A stretch of 64,000 bases of DNA from Allacma fusca (GCA_947179485.1 OX359245.1:38365067-38429066); one strand, 5' to 3'; positions 35,158 through 48,181 are shown, numbered from the stretch's first letter. Made by a program: numbers and translations. The notes: generated from the sequence alone by a model not told the origin.

Positions 35158-38100
35158 ATTCTGGGTCCAGAACAGTCCGTAAATTTTAATTACACAAGTC
35201 AGGCAATTCTGGTACTTGTTGTAATTGATTAGTTTAGCCTAGCGATCACAGTCTGTCACGGAAGTTAATATTCCCCAGGCAGGCGTAAAGGAACTTTTTA
35301 AGTGAAAGCTATAAACTGTAATGAATGAAAGATAAGGAATTTGGAATAAAATTGCTCAAAACCTATGGTAATTCCCCCTGCACATATCCGAAATGGAATT
35401 CGTGTCGTGGGTTAAATCACATAAAATTAAAAACAAATATTCGTGACTACCTGGAAAATTCGGCCATATTATGGAAAACAAGTGTGGCCCCGCAAATGAA
35501 CAATAAATGTATTTATACACGCAAATATGGCATTTATAATTTTATTGTCAAATCTGAGCCGAACGCAAACCATTCAAGATTAGCAATAAATGATATGCCA
35601 CATAAATGTATTCTCTACTACCAAGGTTACATATCTACTTTTATGCAAAAATAAACGATACTGAAACTAAAAATGAATTACATGGCCTTTGCATTCACAG
35701 ACTACCAGAGCTTGCTTTAAAGACACAGAAAGAGTATTTTTTTTAAATGTTATAAAATTAAGCCAGCACAAGAAGGTTGACTACATTTTCCATAACAGTT
35801 GCAAGTATTGTCAACACAAGCCCACTATCAGCATAATAAAGCTCACCCACGTTTATTCTAATTGGTGTCAGAGACAGGAATGCCTTTCCAAAGTACATGC
35901 TTCGTAGTCGGCCTTGCCAGTACTGAATTAAATTGGTTGAAATATCATTGTACTTTCCCAGGAGAGAAAATACGACGATAGCAGCCATGAGAAATAGAAA
36001 CGCAAAACCGAGGAATATTACAGACAACATCCCTTCCATTCTAATTGCACCATAAATAGAGAAGATAGCCACAACAGTTGACAGAAACTGGTAAGCTGGA
36101 ATATTAACTGAGCTGTAAAATGGTAGGGCGTGTTTGAATGAAATTTGAAGCTGTCGGTATCGCAGGAAAATTTCCGCTTCTGTCCGAAGGATGCTGTTTG
36201 TTTTGTACGTTTTCCTGTTTGAGCTGTTCCAACATTCACAAAAAAGACGAATTAAAATATCTACAAAATTTAAATGGGATGTTTGCATTTCTACTAATCC
36301 TAATTTAAATCGGGCAAGCAAAAGTTGGGGAAACAACAAATAAGGATAAAAACGTTTTAGAAATATGTAACTTTACCTCATTTCAAGCAACATTTCATAT
36401 CCTGCAAAAAGTGTGAGGACTATGGGAAATCCCATCGCCATAACTACAGCAATGCATGCCCCGAGTATGTAACCGACGTGTAGCATTTGAAGCAAGTACA
36501 GTACAAAATGTAACTCCTTTGGATTTTCCGCCAGAGCAGTTACATAAATTGGACATTCAGGTAAAATGCATGCCATTGAGCTAAAAAGGATCACAAGGAA
36601 TATTCCACCGTGGTATATCACGGAAAAAAATAAAGTTGGGAAGTCATTAAAAATAAATAAAAATTTGTGTAAGGGTAAATTCTCCTTCAGATAGGCTTCT
36701 GTAAAAGATTGTTGAAGGAATAAAGTAAAACCAGATATTTTTGGACAAAATAATTATGCAGATGCAAAAAACATTTCTGTTTTAAAAATTAGAAAATCCT
36801 TATTACCTTTTATTTCAACCACAAGAGAATCAAGCCCACGAATGATTGGGGGCAAGTCCCTGTATGAAAACAAGAGTGTTAATTGGAAACATAAAATCAG
36901 GGAAATTGCTGCAATTCCGAAGCCCAGAAAGGGCACCATCTCCGAAGCGAGTGAGTCTTGTCTTTGAGTATATTCCACCAAATAGAAGGTCGTGTAAAAT
37001 ACAACATACACGAGATTACAAATACTGAAATAGCAGAGACACTTTCTATGAAAAGATTTCGTAGTGTAAAAATAATTGCTCTTGGGATCCCATTCATAAG
37101 GGATGCACTGCAAATAGTGTCCCCATATGAAACCTTTGTACATGTAGCGCCTTGCCTGGGATGAAATCATCTAGAAAGTATGATATGCTAGAATGGTTGT
37201 AGAAATTTCCCACCTCCGACACTTTCCCAAAAAAGGAGTCTTGGAGGATCGATATATTAATGTTCTCATGCAAGTAATTACGTGTTCCCAGGTCTACAGA
37301 AGAGGGGGAAATCAAATTCACCCAATTTATAATTTCGATTTTAACTAGTAATTTTGATAGGATGTGGGATTTTATTATGTCAGTTGGTAGTACTTAGAAT
37401 ATTATTGACTGCACATTAATATCTGGTATGTAATTAAGCATATGTAATTACTAGCAATGGCATATCAAAACTTAAAGCACCTGTCGTTCCAGCAAATAAT
37501 TTTAGCATTAAGAATATTCTAACATGAACGTTTATCAGGTGGAAAAGTAACCCGTTGTTTTGCTTTTAGGCAATAAGAATAAATAATTATATAGTAAATC
37601 CCCATATTGTAAGCTCTGAAGTGTGTACTTAAACCGTAAGTACGAATTAAGCCTTTAATGTCAAATAATTGATTGGCACTTTTGCTCCAAAAAAAAGTGT
37701 TAGCATTCTCTTTCTCTGCACCTTTATTTTACCTTGAATGTATTCTTCCCGCACACATTATTGAGAAAATCCCGGGGCGATTAAAATAAATTGCTTGGAA
37801 TTTGGAAGTAATTACATGGCGTCTTGTTTCACTCCTACATACAATGGTTCGGCCGGTACTACTGGACTATTTAAATTCATTTTTGTACTGATGCATTTTT
37901 ATATACTATTCTCCATCAAAGAAAATACAGTAATAAATTATAGATTTAAGTAGATACATATATATAAATAATGTGGGGTTTATACTCCAATCTACAAGAG
38001 GGCCTTACAGAGTTTTCGATACCTTCTTTATTCTTATAACTTTCTACAATAAATTATATATTTATGCTTTTTACATTTTTTATCATTTACATCAACCTCT

Positions 38101-39500
38101 CAGGGAAATGATACTACATAGTGAATTTACTGGGAAGGCTTAAGCGCCCAAGACTTGAGATTGAGGCTCGCTGATGGTTTCCTTTTGCCTTATTTACGGA
38201 CATTTAATGAAGCTGGTGAAACTTTAAAACAATTTTAAGGATTTCTGTAGCCTACAGTAATTAATTTTTTATTTTAAAATTTCGCCGCAACTTGTAGCAA
38301 ATTCTGAAAAACGAATAGGAAAATTCCAGAAATGAAAAAAAACATGCTAAGGCGAAGTTTTCCTACGAGAACGTCAAAATGTGGCCCCGTGGACGACACT
38401 TGCTGTACTCAGAGTTTTGTAGAAAAACGTTTTGTTAAAGAAATATATGCAGAGTCAAGCGGGCGAGAAAATACAACAATTATCATTATTATGCGTTATA
38501 ATACTACGAATTCGAAAACATAATACTGTTTTTGTTCTTGCTTCAAAACTAAGGATTTTCACATAAATTCAAGGTATTTTAAAGGGTGAATTTGGAACCA
38601 TCCGGACTTTCCTCTTCCTATGTTGCTCGAGATTATACGGACATATTCTATGACACTTTATCCTCCCATTGCTTGAAACACGTCTGGATAAAATAGACCA
38701 GTGTTTAAGGTTAAATATGTGATTATGCGTATAATTTAACTCTGCTATCTCCATCTTTACACACATGCGATACTTACAAGTTCCACGGTTTTGTCCGAGA
38801 AAGTCGCTAAAGTCAGTGCAGCATCGAGATTTAATAAGAAAATCTCATTGGTCCCTGTAATTAAGAAATCATGGGGGTATTTTAATCGAAAGTAAATGAT
38901 TAATTTAATTTAGCATTAAATCTACCAACCAGCCCTTTTTAAGCTCAACCAATTAAATTTCCTACAACATTTCTGATAGCGTTATGACTTTTGTGTAACT
39001 GGACTACTAATATACGGTTGCTGTTGCCGAAAAAACTTCGTAAATACCAACCTGTACACGTAGTATTAAAATTGTATGAACCAGATTTTACCTAAAGCCG
39101 CAATGCTTGAACCTTTGTAAAAATTATTCACAAAATTTTTGAAAGGTAATGGTGTGTCATCAAGCCTCACATCCCTTCGTGCCATGAGCTTCCGGCAATT
39201 CTCCAGCAGCAAATTTCTAGAAGACGCGGATGCAAATCTGGGAATGATGTTATTGAAAACCAATTCGAAATCACAGTCCGGTTTGGAAAATTCTGTATCA
39301 GGGTCGAAACGACTGGAAGCTATTAAGCGGCACATAAGATCCTGATAAATAGAAATTCAAAATATTTAAATCAAGCACAAAATTATCATAGTACAAAACT
39401 TGTATGAAATGTTTGGTACTGTCCAGATGGCTAAACCAATAACTCATATGTTATGATTAGATATACATATAACTTTCAATTTGTAACCTACTGCCCTATC
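35158..39500. repeat. Segmental duplication, copy B
   Basis: About 4.34 kb matching 16864-21297. The right breakpoint lies inside the exon at 39689-39492 of gene B, near its splice donor. Beyond it copy B continues into the rest of gene B, whereas copy A continues into unrelated sequence. Copy B therefore looks like the more complete, probably parental, locus. Confidence 0.9.
35758..37170 (-). CDS. CR4: seven-helix chemoreceptor-like protein, 383 aa
   Basis: Exons 37170-36807, 36698-36377 and 36223-35758 (364/322/466 nt; phases 1 and 2), fully open. It is a close paralogue of CR3, with the same MISSQARRYMYKGF start, PYEWD motif, seven hydrophobic segments and LLVLA end. Differences from CR3 are scattered substitutions in loops and helices with no indels in the coding sequence, a pattern expected if both copies are kept by selection. 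It lies about 1.5 kb downstream of secreted gene B on the same strand. No canonical TYhhhhhQF motif. Function as a chemoreceptor is inferred from topology and family behaviour (local duplication, divergence), not from a direct match. Confidence 0.8.
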
Positions 39501-40506
39501 GAGTATCATTTTTGGTGCATCGGGTCCATCCCGAATCAAAGATTTTAGAATAGTCGTTTTGCTTTCCAAGCAATCATCAAATTCTTGTTTGGTGAATTTA
39601 CAAAAGTTTGCTGTTTTCCCCGCATTTGACGGCCGGCAAAACATTTCCGGCTCATAATCCCTTCGAGCATTAGCAAGACAAACTTGATTCTATAAAATCA
39701 TGACAAATGCAGAAATTATAATTTTAATTATTTATCATCTGTGTTTAAAAATTTGAAGGAGAATAAAGGGAAAAAAACCTTTCCGCAACGGTTTGTGATT
39801 AATTTCCCGCAGACCTGAAATTAATTATTTTTTAATTAAGTACGAAATCAAGATGCTTACAATAAACACCAGGAATTCATAAGAAAACTTTGAATAAAGC
39901 ATTAGCGACAAAGATAAAAATCATACAGCAAACTCGATTGTGAAATAACGTTGCCAGTACAGTTTGAGCTTGATTCGATTTGACATAAACACTCCCTTCG
40001 GATTATTTATTTTCAGAGGTCCGGCTGTTTTCTGAATATTCAAGATCAATTGACGTTTATCTGGTGATAGGTTTCTAGACATCATTTCCATGAATCCCGT
40101 TTCCGTTAGGGTATTTGGTCCGATTTGCATGGTTTTATTGATGACACATTCGTAAAACACCCACTATTTAAAAATAACCAAAATAATAAATAGTTACTCC
40201 AGCATTTCAAATTCTGAGATTAAGGTTTATTTTCCAATTCTAAGGATTAAATTTTATTATCACAACACTTCAAATTTTAATTCAACTTACATGGTTATCC
40301 TGGTAAGGCAAATTATCATCAATGGGTTGCTGGTAACATTCTTCCCCATAATCCCAAAGACCATGTCCAAGCTCATAGGCTTCATTATCGCAACAGCTGT
40401 CTTTGTAAAATTTGTGACTCCACCCACCGTAAGAACAATTTCGAGCTGAAACCAGTACTGTCCCTGATATGAATAAAAATAAACCTATGATGGCTTCAGT
40501 TATCAT
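38648..40506 (-). CDS. Secreted Cys-rich protein B, possibly OBP-like, 349 aa
   Basis: Seven exons: 40506-40291, 40163-39927, 39814-39779, 39689-39492, 39341-39092, 38854-38778, 38683-38648; all phases agree. Signal peptide at residues 1-20. The N-terminal region has cysteines at 24, 38, 39 and 57, then WVFYEC (C78), an arrangement that loosely recalls Plus-C/OBP47-like odorant-binding proteins. Further cysteines continue through two more helical segments, so it may be a two-domain binding protein. Exon 3 is a 36-nt micro-exon holding two cysteines. Total length equals gene C exactly. Signal peptide and first Cys block are fused in one exon, while gene C splits them with an intron. The final exon (C-x-x-x-Q-W) follows a strong acceptor TCTATTTTATCCAG. 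Function inferred only; no enzyme motif seen. Confidence 0.7.
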
Positions 40507-40987
40507 ATTTTAGATACTTTCTAATTTAAATATTCAGCAAATACAAATAATTATTATTGCTGGCATAATTTGTATTATAAATGTTTTTAAGTCTTTCGTT
40601 TTGTTTAATAAGATTTTATTCCAATATTTTATAAATTCTAACTTGAATTTGCACAACTAATAGTGGGAGTGACAGCAGTGAATTATTAATTCTTGGATCA
40701 GAACATATGGGCCACAATTACGTCCATGGAATTTTAATGAAGGTCAAAATACACGTGCGTGTTAACTCAAAAGGAAATGGATAATATTGATAATTTACTG
40801 ACTATGCCCAAAGCTAATTTCGATACTATAACATAAACACAACTTACTCACGCTCAAACAAAATAGGCACAAAGTTGCAAAGGGACAATGTCAGTAAGTT
40901 CCATAAATATGTACGTGAATGCAACGATTACATAATTAACCTCCCTGGATTTAAAAAAAATATCGCGTGACTATATCTGTAGCATTG

Positions 40988-41200
40988 AAGAAAACAAAGC
41001 CCCCGAGGGGCAAAGTGATACTTGCGCTACTTTTTTGGGTCGAAAAATGACAAAGAGTTTTGTAACTGGACAGCGCCTCTGTCGGAGACGCATCCATTAA
41101 CAAGTACTTAAATGTGAGATATTTCCATTTCCTGAGGTCAAAGGGATGATCAGATCTTCTCCAAATCAATATGATTCTGGCTCATTAGGCAACGTGCCAT
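40988..41200. repeat. Dispersed repeat, relative of 30827-30977 plus 33203-33330
   Basis: Shares GAGGGGCAAAGTG, CTTGCGCTA, GGACAGCGCCTC and TTCCTGAGGTCAA in order with the sequence flanking the nested 2.2-kb element. It shows what that site looked like before insertion. Confidence 0.6.
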
Positions 41201-41204
41201 TGAC

Positions 41205-42076
41205 AAAACCTCTGTAAGCAGTACAATTTGTCTTTTCGATAGTTTGGCAAGAGCAAAGCTTAACTTTGTGCACAATTAGGACGCGTCCAGATATTTTGCA
41301 ACTCTTGGGAAAGAAATAAGGACTACTATTTTACGACGATATAAATAATTTACGGTTGAAGTTGAATGTTGCAATGTTGAGAGTATTTTTTTAAGCTCTT
41401 TTTAAAGCAACATGGCTCAAAAATATTTGGGAATTCTATTATTTAAACACAAGGCAATTTCTCCGATCGCAGAAAAACACAAGCAAGATGCCTGTTTCAG
41501 AGTAAGTTCTTCATAATATTTTCTTTCCGACGCTTAGACTAAGTTGTTCTTTATGCTTAAAATTTCGATGGTTAATTAAAATATATATTACCTCATCATA
41601 AGAAACAAATACAAGCGAGTAATCCCTATAGCGTTCGTGTCATTTACATCCATCAATCAGCATCCCACCAACCGTTGCTATAATCACCTTCAAAAGATTG
41701 TTTATTTTAATTTTGTAGTTGTTTTATTTTTTATTTGCCAGTATAAATTAAAATGTTGGAAATCTTAAAAAACTTACTCATTATTAGAATTTATTACAAT
41801 CCGAATCGAGAGTTCTGAGAGCGTCAGTCTTTTCGCTACTCGCTACTGAGCAAGGCGTGAGGAGCTGATTAATTGCTAATCCTTGTCTATTCCTTGTCTA
41901 AGTCCATTATTGCAGATAGCAGATAGCAGTTTGCAGTTTATGCAAGACATTTTGTTTTCAAAGTTATTGAGAAAAAACGAAAAAAGGTCCTCATAAGGAC
42001 CTTCGGAGTGAGCAAGTCAACAATTTTGTCAAAATTTTAAAGCATTACAGATTACAGTCAGGTGTTCTATTCAATC
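41205..42076. other. Intergenic between gene B and FkbM gene I
   Basis: No gene seen. The divergent promoters of gene B (minus) and FkbM I (plus) lie in 40.5-42.07 kb. A short CAGATAG repeat is near 41915-41935. Confidence 0.4.
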
Positions 42077-43670
42077 ATGACAATCGGGAATGATTCCCCA
42101 GTGTTCAAGCAGTTAGGGAGACGTGTCGGGAAATTAATTATTCTTATATTTGCCTTCCTAATGACTCTGTCTATGTATAATTCCATTTTTCATGCGGGTA
42201 ATGAATTTGAGGACCCACCCCCATCAGAGCAATTCGAAGTAGCGTTCACTTCTTCAAATCCACCTTCACCTGGCCAGAAATTACGTCGTTTGTGTAAGCC
42301 AATCAAAATTAACGCTTCAAACTACACTCCCTATTATATGTACCTAATAATTTTATTTTCATTCCCAAAAAAAACATTCCTCCTAAAACTTCAATCAAAG
42401 GCTCTGTAAAGGTCATATCATTTTGCTTGCAGCATTTCAACAAATAAAGGGTTTACCCCTGACAGACCCAAAAATTGTAGACCACTTAAGACGGCACGTG
42501 TTGGTTCCACCTTCGACGATGCCCTACGCATTTTCCAAAGAGATGGGATCCTTATATAAAGAACAAATACAAAAAATGTTTGGAGACAAAAAGGACGGGT
42601 TCTTTATCGAGTGTGGGGCCAATGACGGGGAATTTCTTTCCAACACTCTTGAACTGGAGAAGAGAGGCTGGAAAGGACTTTTGATAGAGGCCCAGCCTGA
42701 GCTGGGGAAAATGCTTATGACGAAAAACCGGAAAGCCTGGTTTGCTAATGTGTGCCTATCGCCTTATAATAACATATCCGAGGTAATGACCTGATTCAAT
42801 TCGAATAAAGCCTTTAGTATAAATGTAAAAAAAAACATTACACTAACGTTGTTTTTATTATATATTTTTATTATATATTTGACGGTTGATTGAGTTGTCC
42901 GAGCTAAGGACATTTTGTAACGCTCCAATGCTGCTGTCAATAGATTTGAAACCACATTTGTGAATTTTGTTTTTATACTTACAGATCAATTTTGCAATTG
43001 GGATGAAAATGGATGCAAGATGGAAGAATGCTATTGGGAAGCTTCTTTTGCCAGATAATAATTATATGGGTATGCATCGTGAGTATGGAAAAGTCCCGTG
43101 TTTTCCGATCACAACCCTTACAGCAGCAATCGGTGTGACGCATGTGGACTACCTTTCCCTGGATGTTGAAGGCGTTGAATTGAAGATCCTCAAGACATTG
43201 CCCTTTGATGATACATTAGTCATTGATGTAAGGCAATATTTACGGAGATGGTTTATTAATTTCATTGCCAAGCTAAAAGGGCAATTCCAATGCACACTTT
43301 TTGTAAGGGCAATCCTAAAAAACAGTGTTGTTCAAAATGGGGTACTCTTAAAAAGCGGAAGATCCGCTTCGAGTTACATATTTTGAAAACATTCAATAAT
43401 ATTTCCTTGTAAAGGGCAACACTCTAAATTGAAGGGCTCTTGCAACTCTTGCTCCTACGGGAAGGGTACTATGAGCTTGGTTTCTGATATTCTGATCTCA
43501 GTCTGAGTCATGTGCATACATCAATATTTCATATACCTTTGCAGTATATCTCAGTGGAAATAAACCATTTACCAGAGGGACCACAAGCCCTTAGAAGGTT
43601 TCTGGAGATGAAGGGCTACGACTTCTTGTTCAACCAAGATATAGACGCATTTTACAAAAGGAGAACCTAA
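42077..43670 (+). CDS. FkbM/Star-like membrane protein I, 311 aa
   Basis: Exons 42077-42293, 42433-42782, 42985-43227 and 43545-43670 (phases 1, 0, 0). A single N-terminal membrane helix (about residues 18-34) precedes a luminal domain of the FkbM methyltransferase-like family. The SAM-binding-type motif I reads FFIECGANDG (129-138), followed by SNTLELE and GLLIEAQP as in insect Star-like proteins; a second acidic motif, LSLDVEGVE, is at 246-254. Drosophila Star, of this superfamily, is a secretory-pathway factor for EGFR ligands; many arthropod paralogues are uncharacterised. A type II membrane protein of the ER/Golgi is the likeliest reading; catalytic activity is not proven. The 3' part of exon 2 is almost identical to that of gene II (50374-51729). 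Confidence 0.85.
42669..42808 (+). repeat. Near-identical 140-bp tract shared with FkbM gene II
   Basis: Matches 50912-51051 with a single mismatch (42689 G against 50932 A) across 114 bp of exon and 26 bp of intron. Sequence on both sides is much more diverged. See findings (gene conversion). Confidence 0.9.
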
Positions 43671-43674
43671 ATCC

Positions 43675-44119
43675 GCCGCTTAGAACCTAAACCGTTACTT
43701 CAAACTCAGCACGATGATAAAATACTTACTGATCTTCCAAGCTTATGCATGTAATGTTCGAATTTGCTAGATACATGTAATACATTTACATAATTATTTA
43801 TCTCTTTTGAATTAAAGTAAAAAAAATGTTTGTTATTAAAATGTCAGTCTGATTATTTTGGCCCTGACCACTCACAAATGGCTGTAATATTTCGAAAAGG
43901 GGAAAACTAGTGATTACTAGCGGTAATCAAAATTAAAAAGGGATTTAGTGGATTCTGTACATACAAATAAATACTATGTTACATATCTCTTATACACACA
44001 CTTCGACTTCACAAATTAACATCGGCTTGTTATCCGTATCATTAGGGTTATCAGTAGCAATATGTGATAATAATAAGTAAAATAGTTTATAAATAATAAA
44101 CTGAAGGTTTATTTCGCTG
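43675..44119. other. Intergenic, no gene recognised
   Basis: 3' flank of FkbM gene I, AT-rich, no element ends seen before the hAT-like insertion at 44128. Confidence 0.4.
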
Positions 44120-44127
44120 ATCCTGCA

Positions 44128-44619
44128 TAGTGTTTCTGAACGGTACCAAAACATGGACTCGACCCGACTCGTTTTCCCGAACCGAAAATAATCCCATTTC
44201 TGTTCCCAAAACCGGAACCGATTTGTTCGAGTCCGGGAAAATTTTGCCTTCCCGGAACCGATCCGGAAAATTAAACCGGTTCCCGAACCGATTCCGATTC
44301 CTTTCCGAACGGGCAGAAAATGTACAGGATTCATTTTTATGGAAGTAAAAATTGTTTCGCTTTTCAAATTATAGTTGACAAATGATTCCCAAATGCATGT
44401 TTCGCTTTTTCATCAAAAATGACAGCTTTAAATGACTTCTCGAAACTTTCGGTTTTGATTTTTGTACCCGAAACCGGGCCCAAATTTAACGGCTCTTTAA
44501 ATCGTTGACCCGAAACCGGACCGAATTTGAACGGTTCTTTAAACCGTTGACCCGAAACCGTACCGGAACCGAAACCGAACCGGAACCTCGGGAATTCCCG
44601 ATACCGAACAGAAACACTA
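44128..44619. mobile_element. hAT-like non-autonomous element, CCGGAACC/CCGAAACCG words
   Basis: Inverted ends beginning TAGTGTTTCTG on both sides, flanked by an exact 8-bp duplication ATCCTGCA (44120-44127 and 44620-44627). The interior is dense in degenerate CCGGAACCG and CCGAAACCG words in both orientations, about 490 bp in total, with no transposase. Exact 8-bp duplications are diagnostic of hAT-type insertion. Confidence 0.85.
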
Positions 44620-45426
44620 ATCCTGCATATAGGTACCAGAAGCCTAACAAGATATTTTTGCAGTTTATTTGTGTGGTAGTCGCTTTCTCTGAACCCCTAC
44701 TTTAGCTGGAGGTATGAAAATGAGTTAAACAAGAATTTCTGGGATATGAAGGCAACGCTACTAGATACATACTATTGGAAACATGAACATTGATTACACT
44801 TCAGATCTTATCAGGTTATGAACGCAACCACTAAATATATCCGAAAAGACAATCCATTACAAATTACTTCCATTACAAGACGGCAGCTCCAACTCACTGT
44901 GTTATTTTCATGGTTTTCAAGAAGTTTTCTTGTTGTGGCTGCATCTTCATGAGTTGTTTCTCCAAAACTGCTCACTATTGTTTTGAACAAGTATTTTACT
45001 TGCGTTGAACTCGTTATACATATGTATCTAAATTATATCAAAGACTAAATTCATGTTCTTCTTCATCGTCCGAATCATATGTTGTGATGATATCGTGCAA
45101 ATATAGAATTATATTGAGAGCTTTTTTTTTCTCCATACTCCACAAATATTTTCACCAGGAAAGCCATTTGTAAAGATTAGACTTACAATTAGAACCGACC
45201 TTGGGAACTATTCTGGTGGCCAGTGGCCACTGGATAATAAAACCATTATATGGGGGACCACTACTCCGTATAAACTATACATGAAAAAATTCAGGGAGGA
45301 TTTGACAAAAACACTATAGGGGAAAAATCTTCTTAGAGAAAACCACTTTTTATAGGGTGGACTGCATTTTTGATGTGGGGCTGGCCATATAGCCTCTTAA
45401 GTTCAATTTTAGCCAACTGTCGTAAG

Positions 45427-45986
45427 CAGAGATGCGCAGCCTTCGAAGGCTAGCCTTCCAAGAAGGCTTCCTTGAAGGCGGAAAGGTAACTTTCTTAACG
45501 TTGCAGAAGGAATGGAAGGATGGGAATACTTTTTCCTGAAGGCTGAAGGAAGCCTTCACAAAAACTAACAATGAAGGATTGCGAAGGAAGGCTTCCTAAA
45601 TATTAGCCCTCTAAGGCCGTGAAGGCTTCCAGGTACACAACATATCTATAACGTGTAAGCATAGCATATGAAACGACATTTTGCTCCTCGCGCAACAATG
45701 CAGCCAATTCGTGAACTCACAACTGACAATGTGTGCCCGCTCTTTTCACGGCACTGAATCCTGCTGGTGCAAAAAGTTTTTAAGCGGGTTGTAGTTTAAA
45801 TTTGAAGGAAGGCTATTTTTAAAAAGAAGGCTGAAGGCAAAAACGAGTGTAAATATTTTGGAAGGAAGGGTGAAGGAAGGCAGATTTTTTCGAGGGCTTC
45901 ATTCTAGGATATGTTGAAGGGGATATTTTTACTGAATTTTCGCCTTCGAAGGCTTGAAGGAAGGCTATTTCTTTTGCGCATCTCTG
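45427..45986. mobile_element. hAT-like non-autonomous element, GAAGGC words
   Basis: Termini CAGAGATGCGC and its exact inverted copy, flanked by an exact 8-bp duplication GTCGTAAG (45419-45426 and 45987-45994). The 560-bp interior consists largely of degenerate GAAGG/CCTTC words (GAAGGC, GAAGGAAGG, GGCTTCC). No coding capacity. Confidence 0.85.
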
Positions 45987-45999
45987 GTCGTAAGAGTTA

Positions 46000-46750
46000 A
46001 TAGGAGATTGAGTTGTACTCTGGAAGTCCACAAAATATCTTTGAATGTATTAAAAAGCAAAATTGTTTGCAGTACAAGCAGATAAATATAATTACTTTTA
46101 GGATGTTTACAAGCATTACAATAATACAAAACCCTTATCGTTGACAACACATACATAGAACGCGTAACTCCTTCCAACATGGATACAATGTCAAATCCTT
46201 TCACCATATACAATTTGAGTCGAGCTGAATAGATATTATTTCTCGCAGTATATTTTAATTGCTTTGTCCTGCGAAGACTCAACCGTGTAACAGTAATTTT
46301 GAGATGCTATAATTACATCAATATAGTCTATAAACCCCGTAGGTGCCCAATTGCTTCTATTAATTGAATATTGATTTTTCTGTATCTATATCCCGATTGT
46401 GTCAGAGCATAAATGCTAAATTGGATCTAGACAAATTGGAACCAACAAATTGATCATCCAAGTTGTTCAGAAACAATTATTATACGTCAAATAACAAGAT
46501 TGTAATAATTATAGGTATTGTTCATCTGATTTGAGCTTCAACAGACATTTGTGGTTGAGCCTTGAGTCCGATTTTCGAAGCCACGCATTTCACAATTGCT
46601 TAAACATATTTGCCTTAATAGCATAGAGCGTCCAAGCAAATGGTGACATTCACCTCTGGAAGTTCCACTAGATCCTAGCAAAAGTTTGATTGGGAGGGAT
46701 CCATAATTTGTATACTTACAGTGTATCCATTTAGATTTTTAATTTGAGCA
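46000..46750. other. Intergenic, upstream of CR5
   Basis: AT-rich. No gene or element boundary recognised; it must hold the CR5 promoter. Confidence 0.4.
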
Positions 46751-46753
46751 AAT

Positions 46754-48181
46754 ATGTTAACGAAGGCAAACCTTGGGTTGAACTGGTGGGCCATTGAGTT
46801 ATTTTCTGAACTGTGCTTGCTGCCCGTGCAAATTGATAAGAAATCTCGGAGAATCAAAATGGAAACGAGGCGCTGGAAACTGGTCCTGTATTTCCTTCAG
46901 CTCTTTATTTGGACATTCCATCTCATATTTTATGTTTATACTTTTGTGGTAGAAGGGGTTATCACATACACGCCCAAAAAATTTGGGCACTTACCGTGTC
47001 CACTGCTCTGCGGTATGCTCTCATTTATCACCCTGTACCTGAACTACCACATATTCTACAAATGGCCGGACGTGTACTTCCAAATATTTGACTCCTTGGT
47101 GCTTTGTATACCTGGTTAGATGGCGTAATTCTGGAAAATATATTTCCACCTCAAAATTATCGAAACGTTGACTTATGTCCTTTAAATTAATGCTTCGTTT
47201 CAGAAAGAACGGACGTGCGGACCAAACATACTCGACAGGAATGGCTCGCAATGGTTATATTTCCTGTGTATATGATCATACCCATCCATCACATCGGAAT
47301 ATTCGTGTTGGAAACATCAGCCTTTTACTTCTTGTACACACACGTGCCGGATCAACTCAAGGGAAGCATTTCGATGGTAGTTTGTGCTATCATTGATTTT
47401 TATTTGGTATTCATGTGGACAGCAACCTACGTATTCACGTTGATATGGCTCTTGATATTCACCAACATCTCTTGTGACAAATTGCAACGTCAGATAAATG
47501 CATTGAAGTAAGAAAATATATCATTTGAATAGAAATTTGTGAAATTAATAATTAATAATAATAATTAACATTGATGCAAACACGTCGAGATTATGGATAT
47601 TCATCAATTTAATTACATATATGTATTTACATTTGCAATAAATGTTTAAGCAAATTTTCCAAAAAAAAAAAAGAATTTATGGAACATTTTTCAGAGCTGA
47701 ACAGAATGTGATTACAATACGCAAAATCCTAATACCAACTATCTACAAAGAATCTCGTCAGTTGGAACTGATGTTCTATAGATTCAATGCTGCTGCCAGT
47801 AAGGTTGTGCTTCTGGTGAAACTGTGTCAACTGATAGCAGCAGTCATGGCATTTTATTTCGGTGTGAGGATCTTCAAAGTTAGTGTTGCTCAGGGCTTGA
47901 CCTTTCTTATTGTGGCTTTATGGGACGCGGTAATGTTTGCAACGTTGTTCGAACGAGCCTTCGAGTTTCCCATTAAGATGGAAGATTTGAAGCAGAAGTT
48001 GAGATGCGCGGCTTACAAATGTTCCGAGAAGGATCAATTGAAACTTATCTTTAAGCAAATCGACTCTATTTCATGTATCAAGGTAAAGGTAGGCGACTTT
48101 GTAAGCATGGAAAAAGATTCAGCTTTGAATTATGTGTCCACTGTGGTTTTGAGAACTGTGGACCTTTTAGTTACGTTTTAA
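46754..48181 (+). CDS. CR5: seven-helix chemoreceptor-like protein, 383 aa
   Basis: Exons 46754-47114 (361 nt), 47204-47507 (304 nt) and 47695-48181 (487 nt); intron phases 1 and 2, as in the other four genes, and the same total length (383 aa) as CR2-CR4 although exon lengths differ. The hydrophobic profile again gives two helices in exon 1, two in exon 2, and two or three in exon 3. Sequence similarity to CR2-CR4 is low, so shared architecture is the main evidence for common family membership. The start ATG is the first in frame and matches the paralogues' length. It lies on the opposite strand, between the two FkbM genes. No TYhhhhhQF motif; ligand unknown. Confidence 0.75.

Noticed and set aside
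38569-38754. Open frame of 62 codons after exon 6 of gene B (and its counterpart at 20385-20567), first taken as the last exon
   Set aside because: It would require a 23-nt intron, too short to splice. The acceptor TCTATTTTATCCAG further on gives a phase-correct 36-nt last exon conserved in copies A and B and matching the C-x-x-Q-W pattern of gene C.
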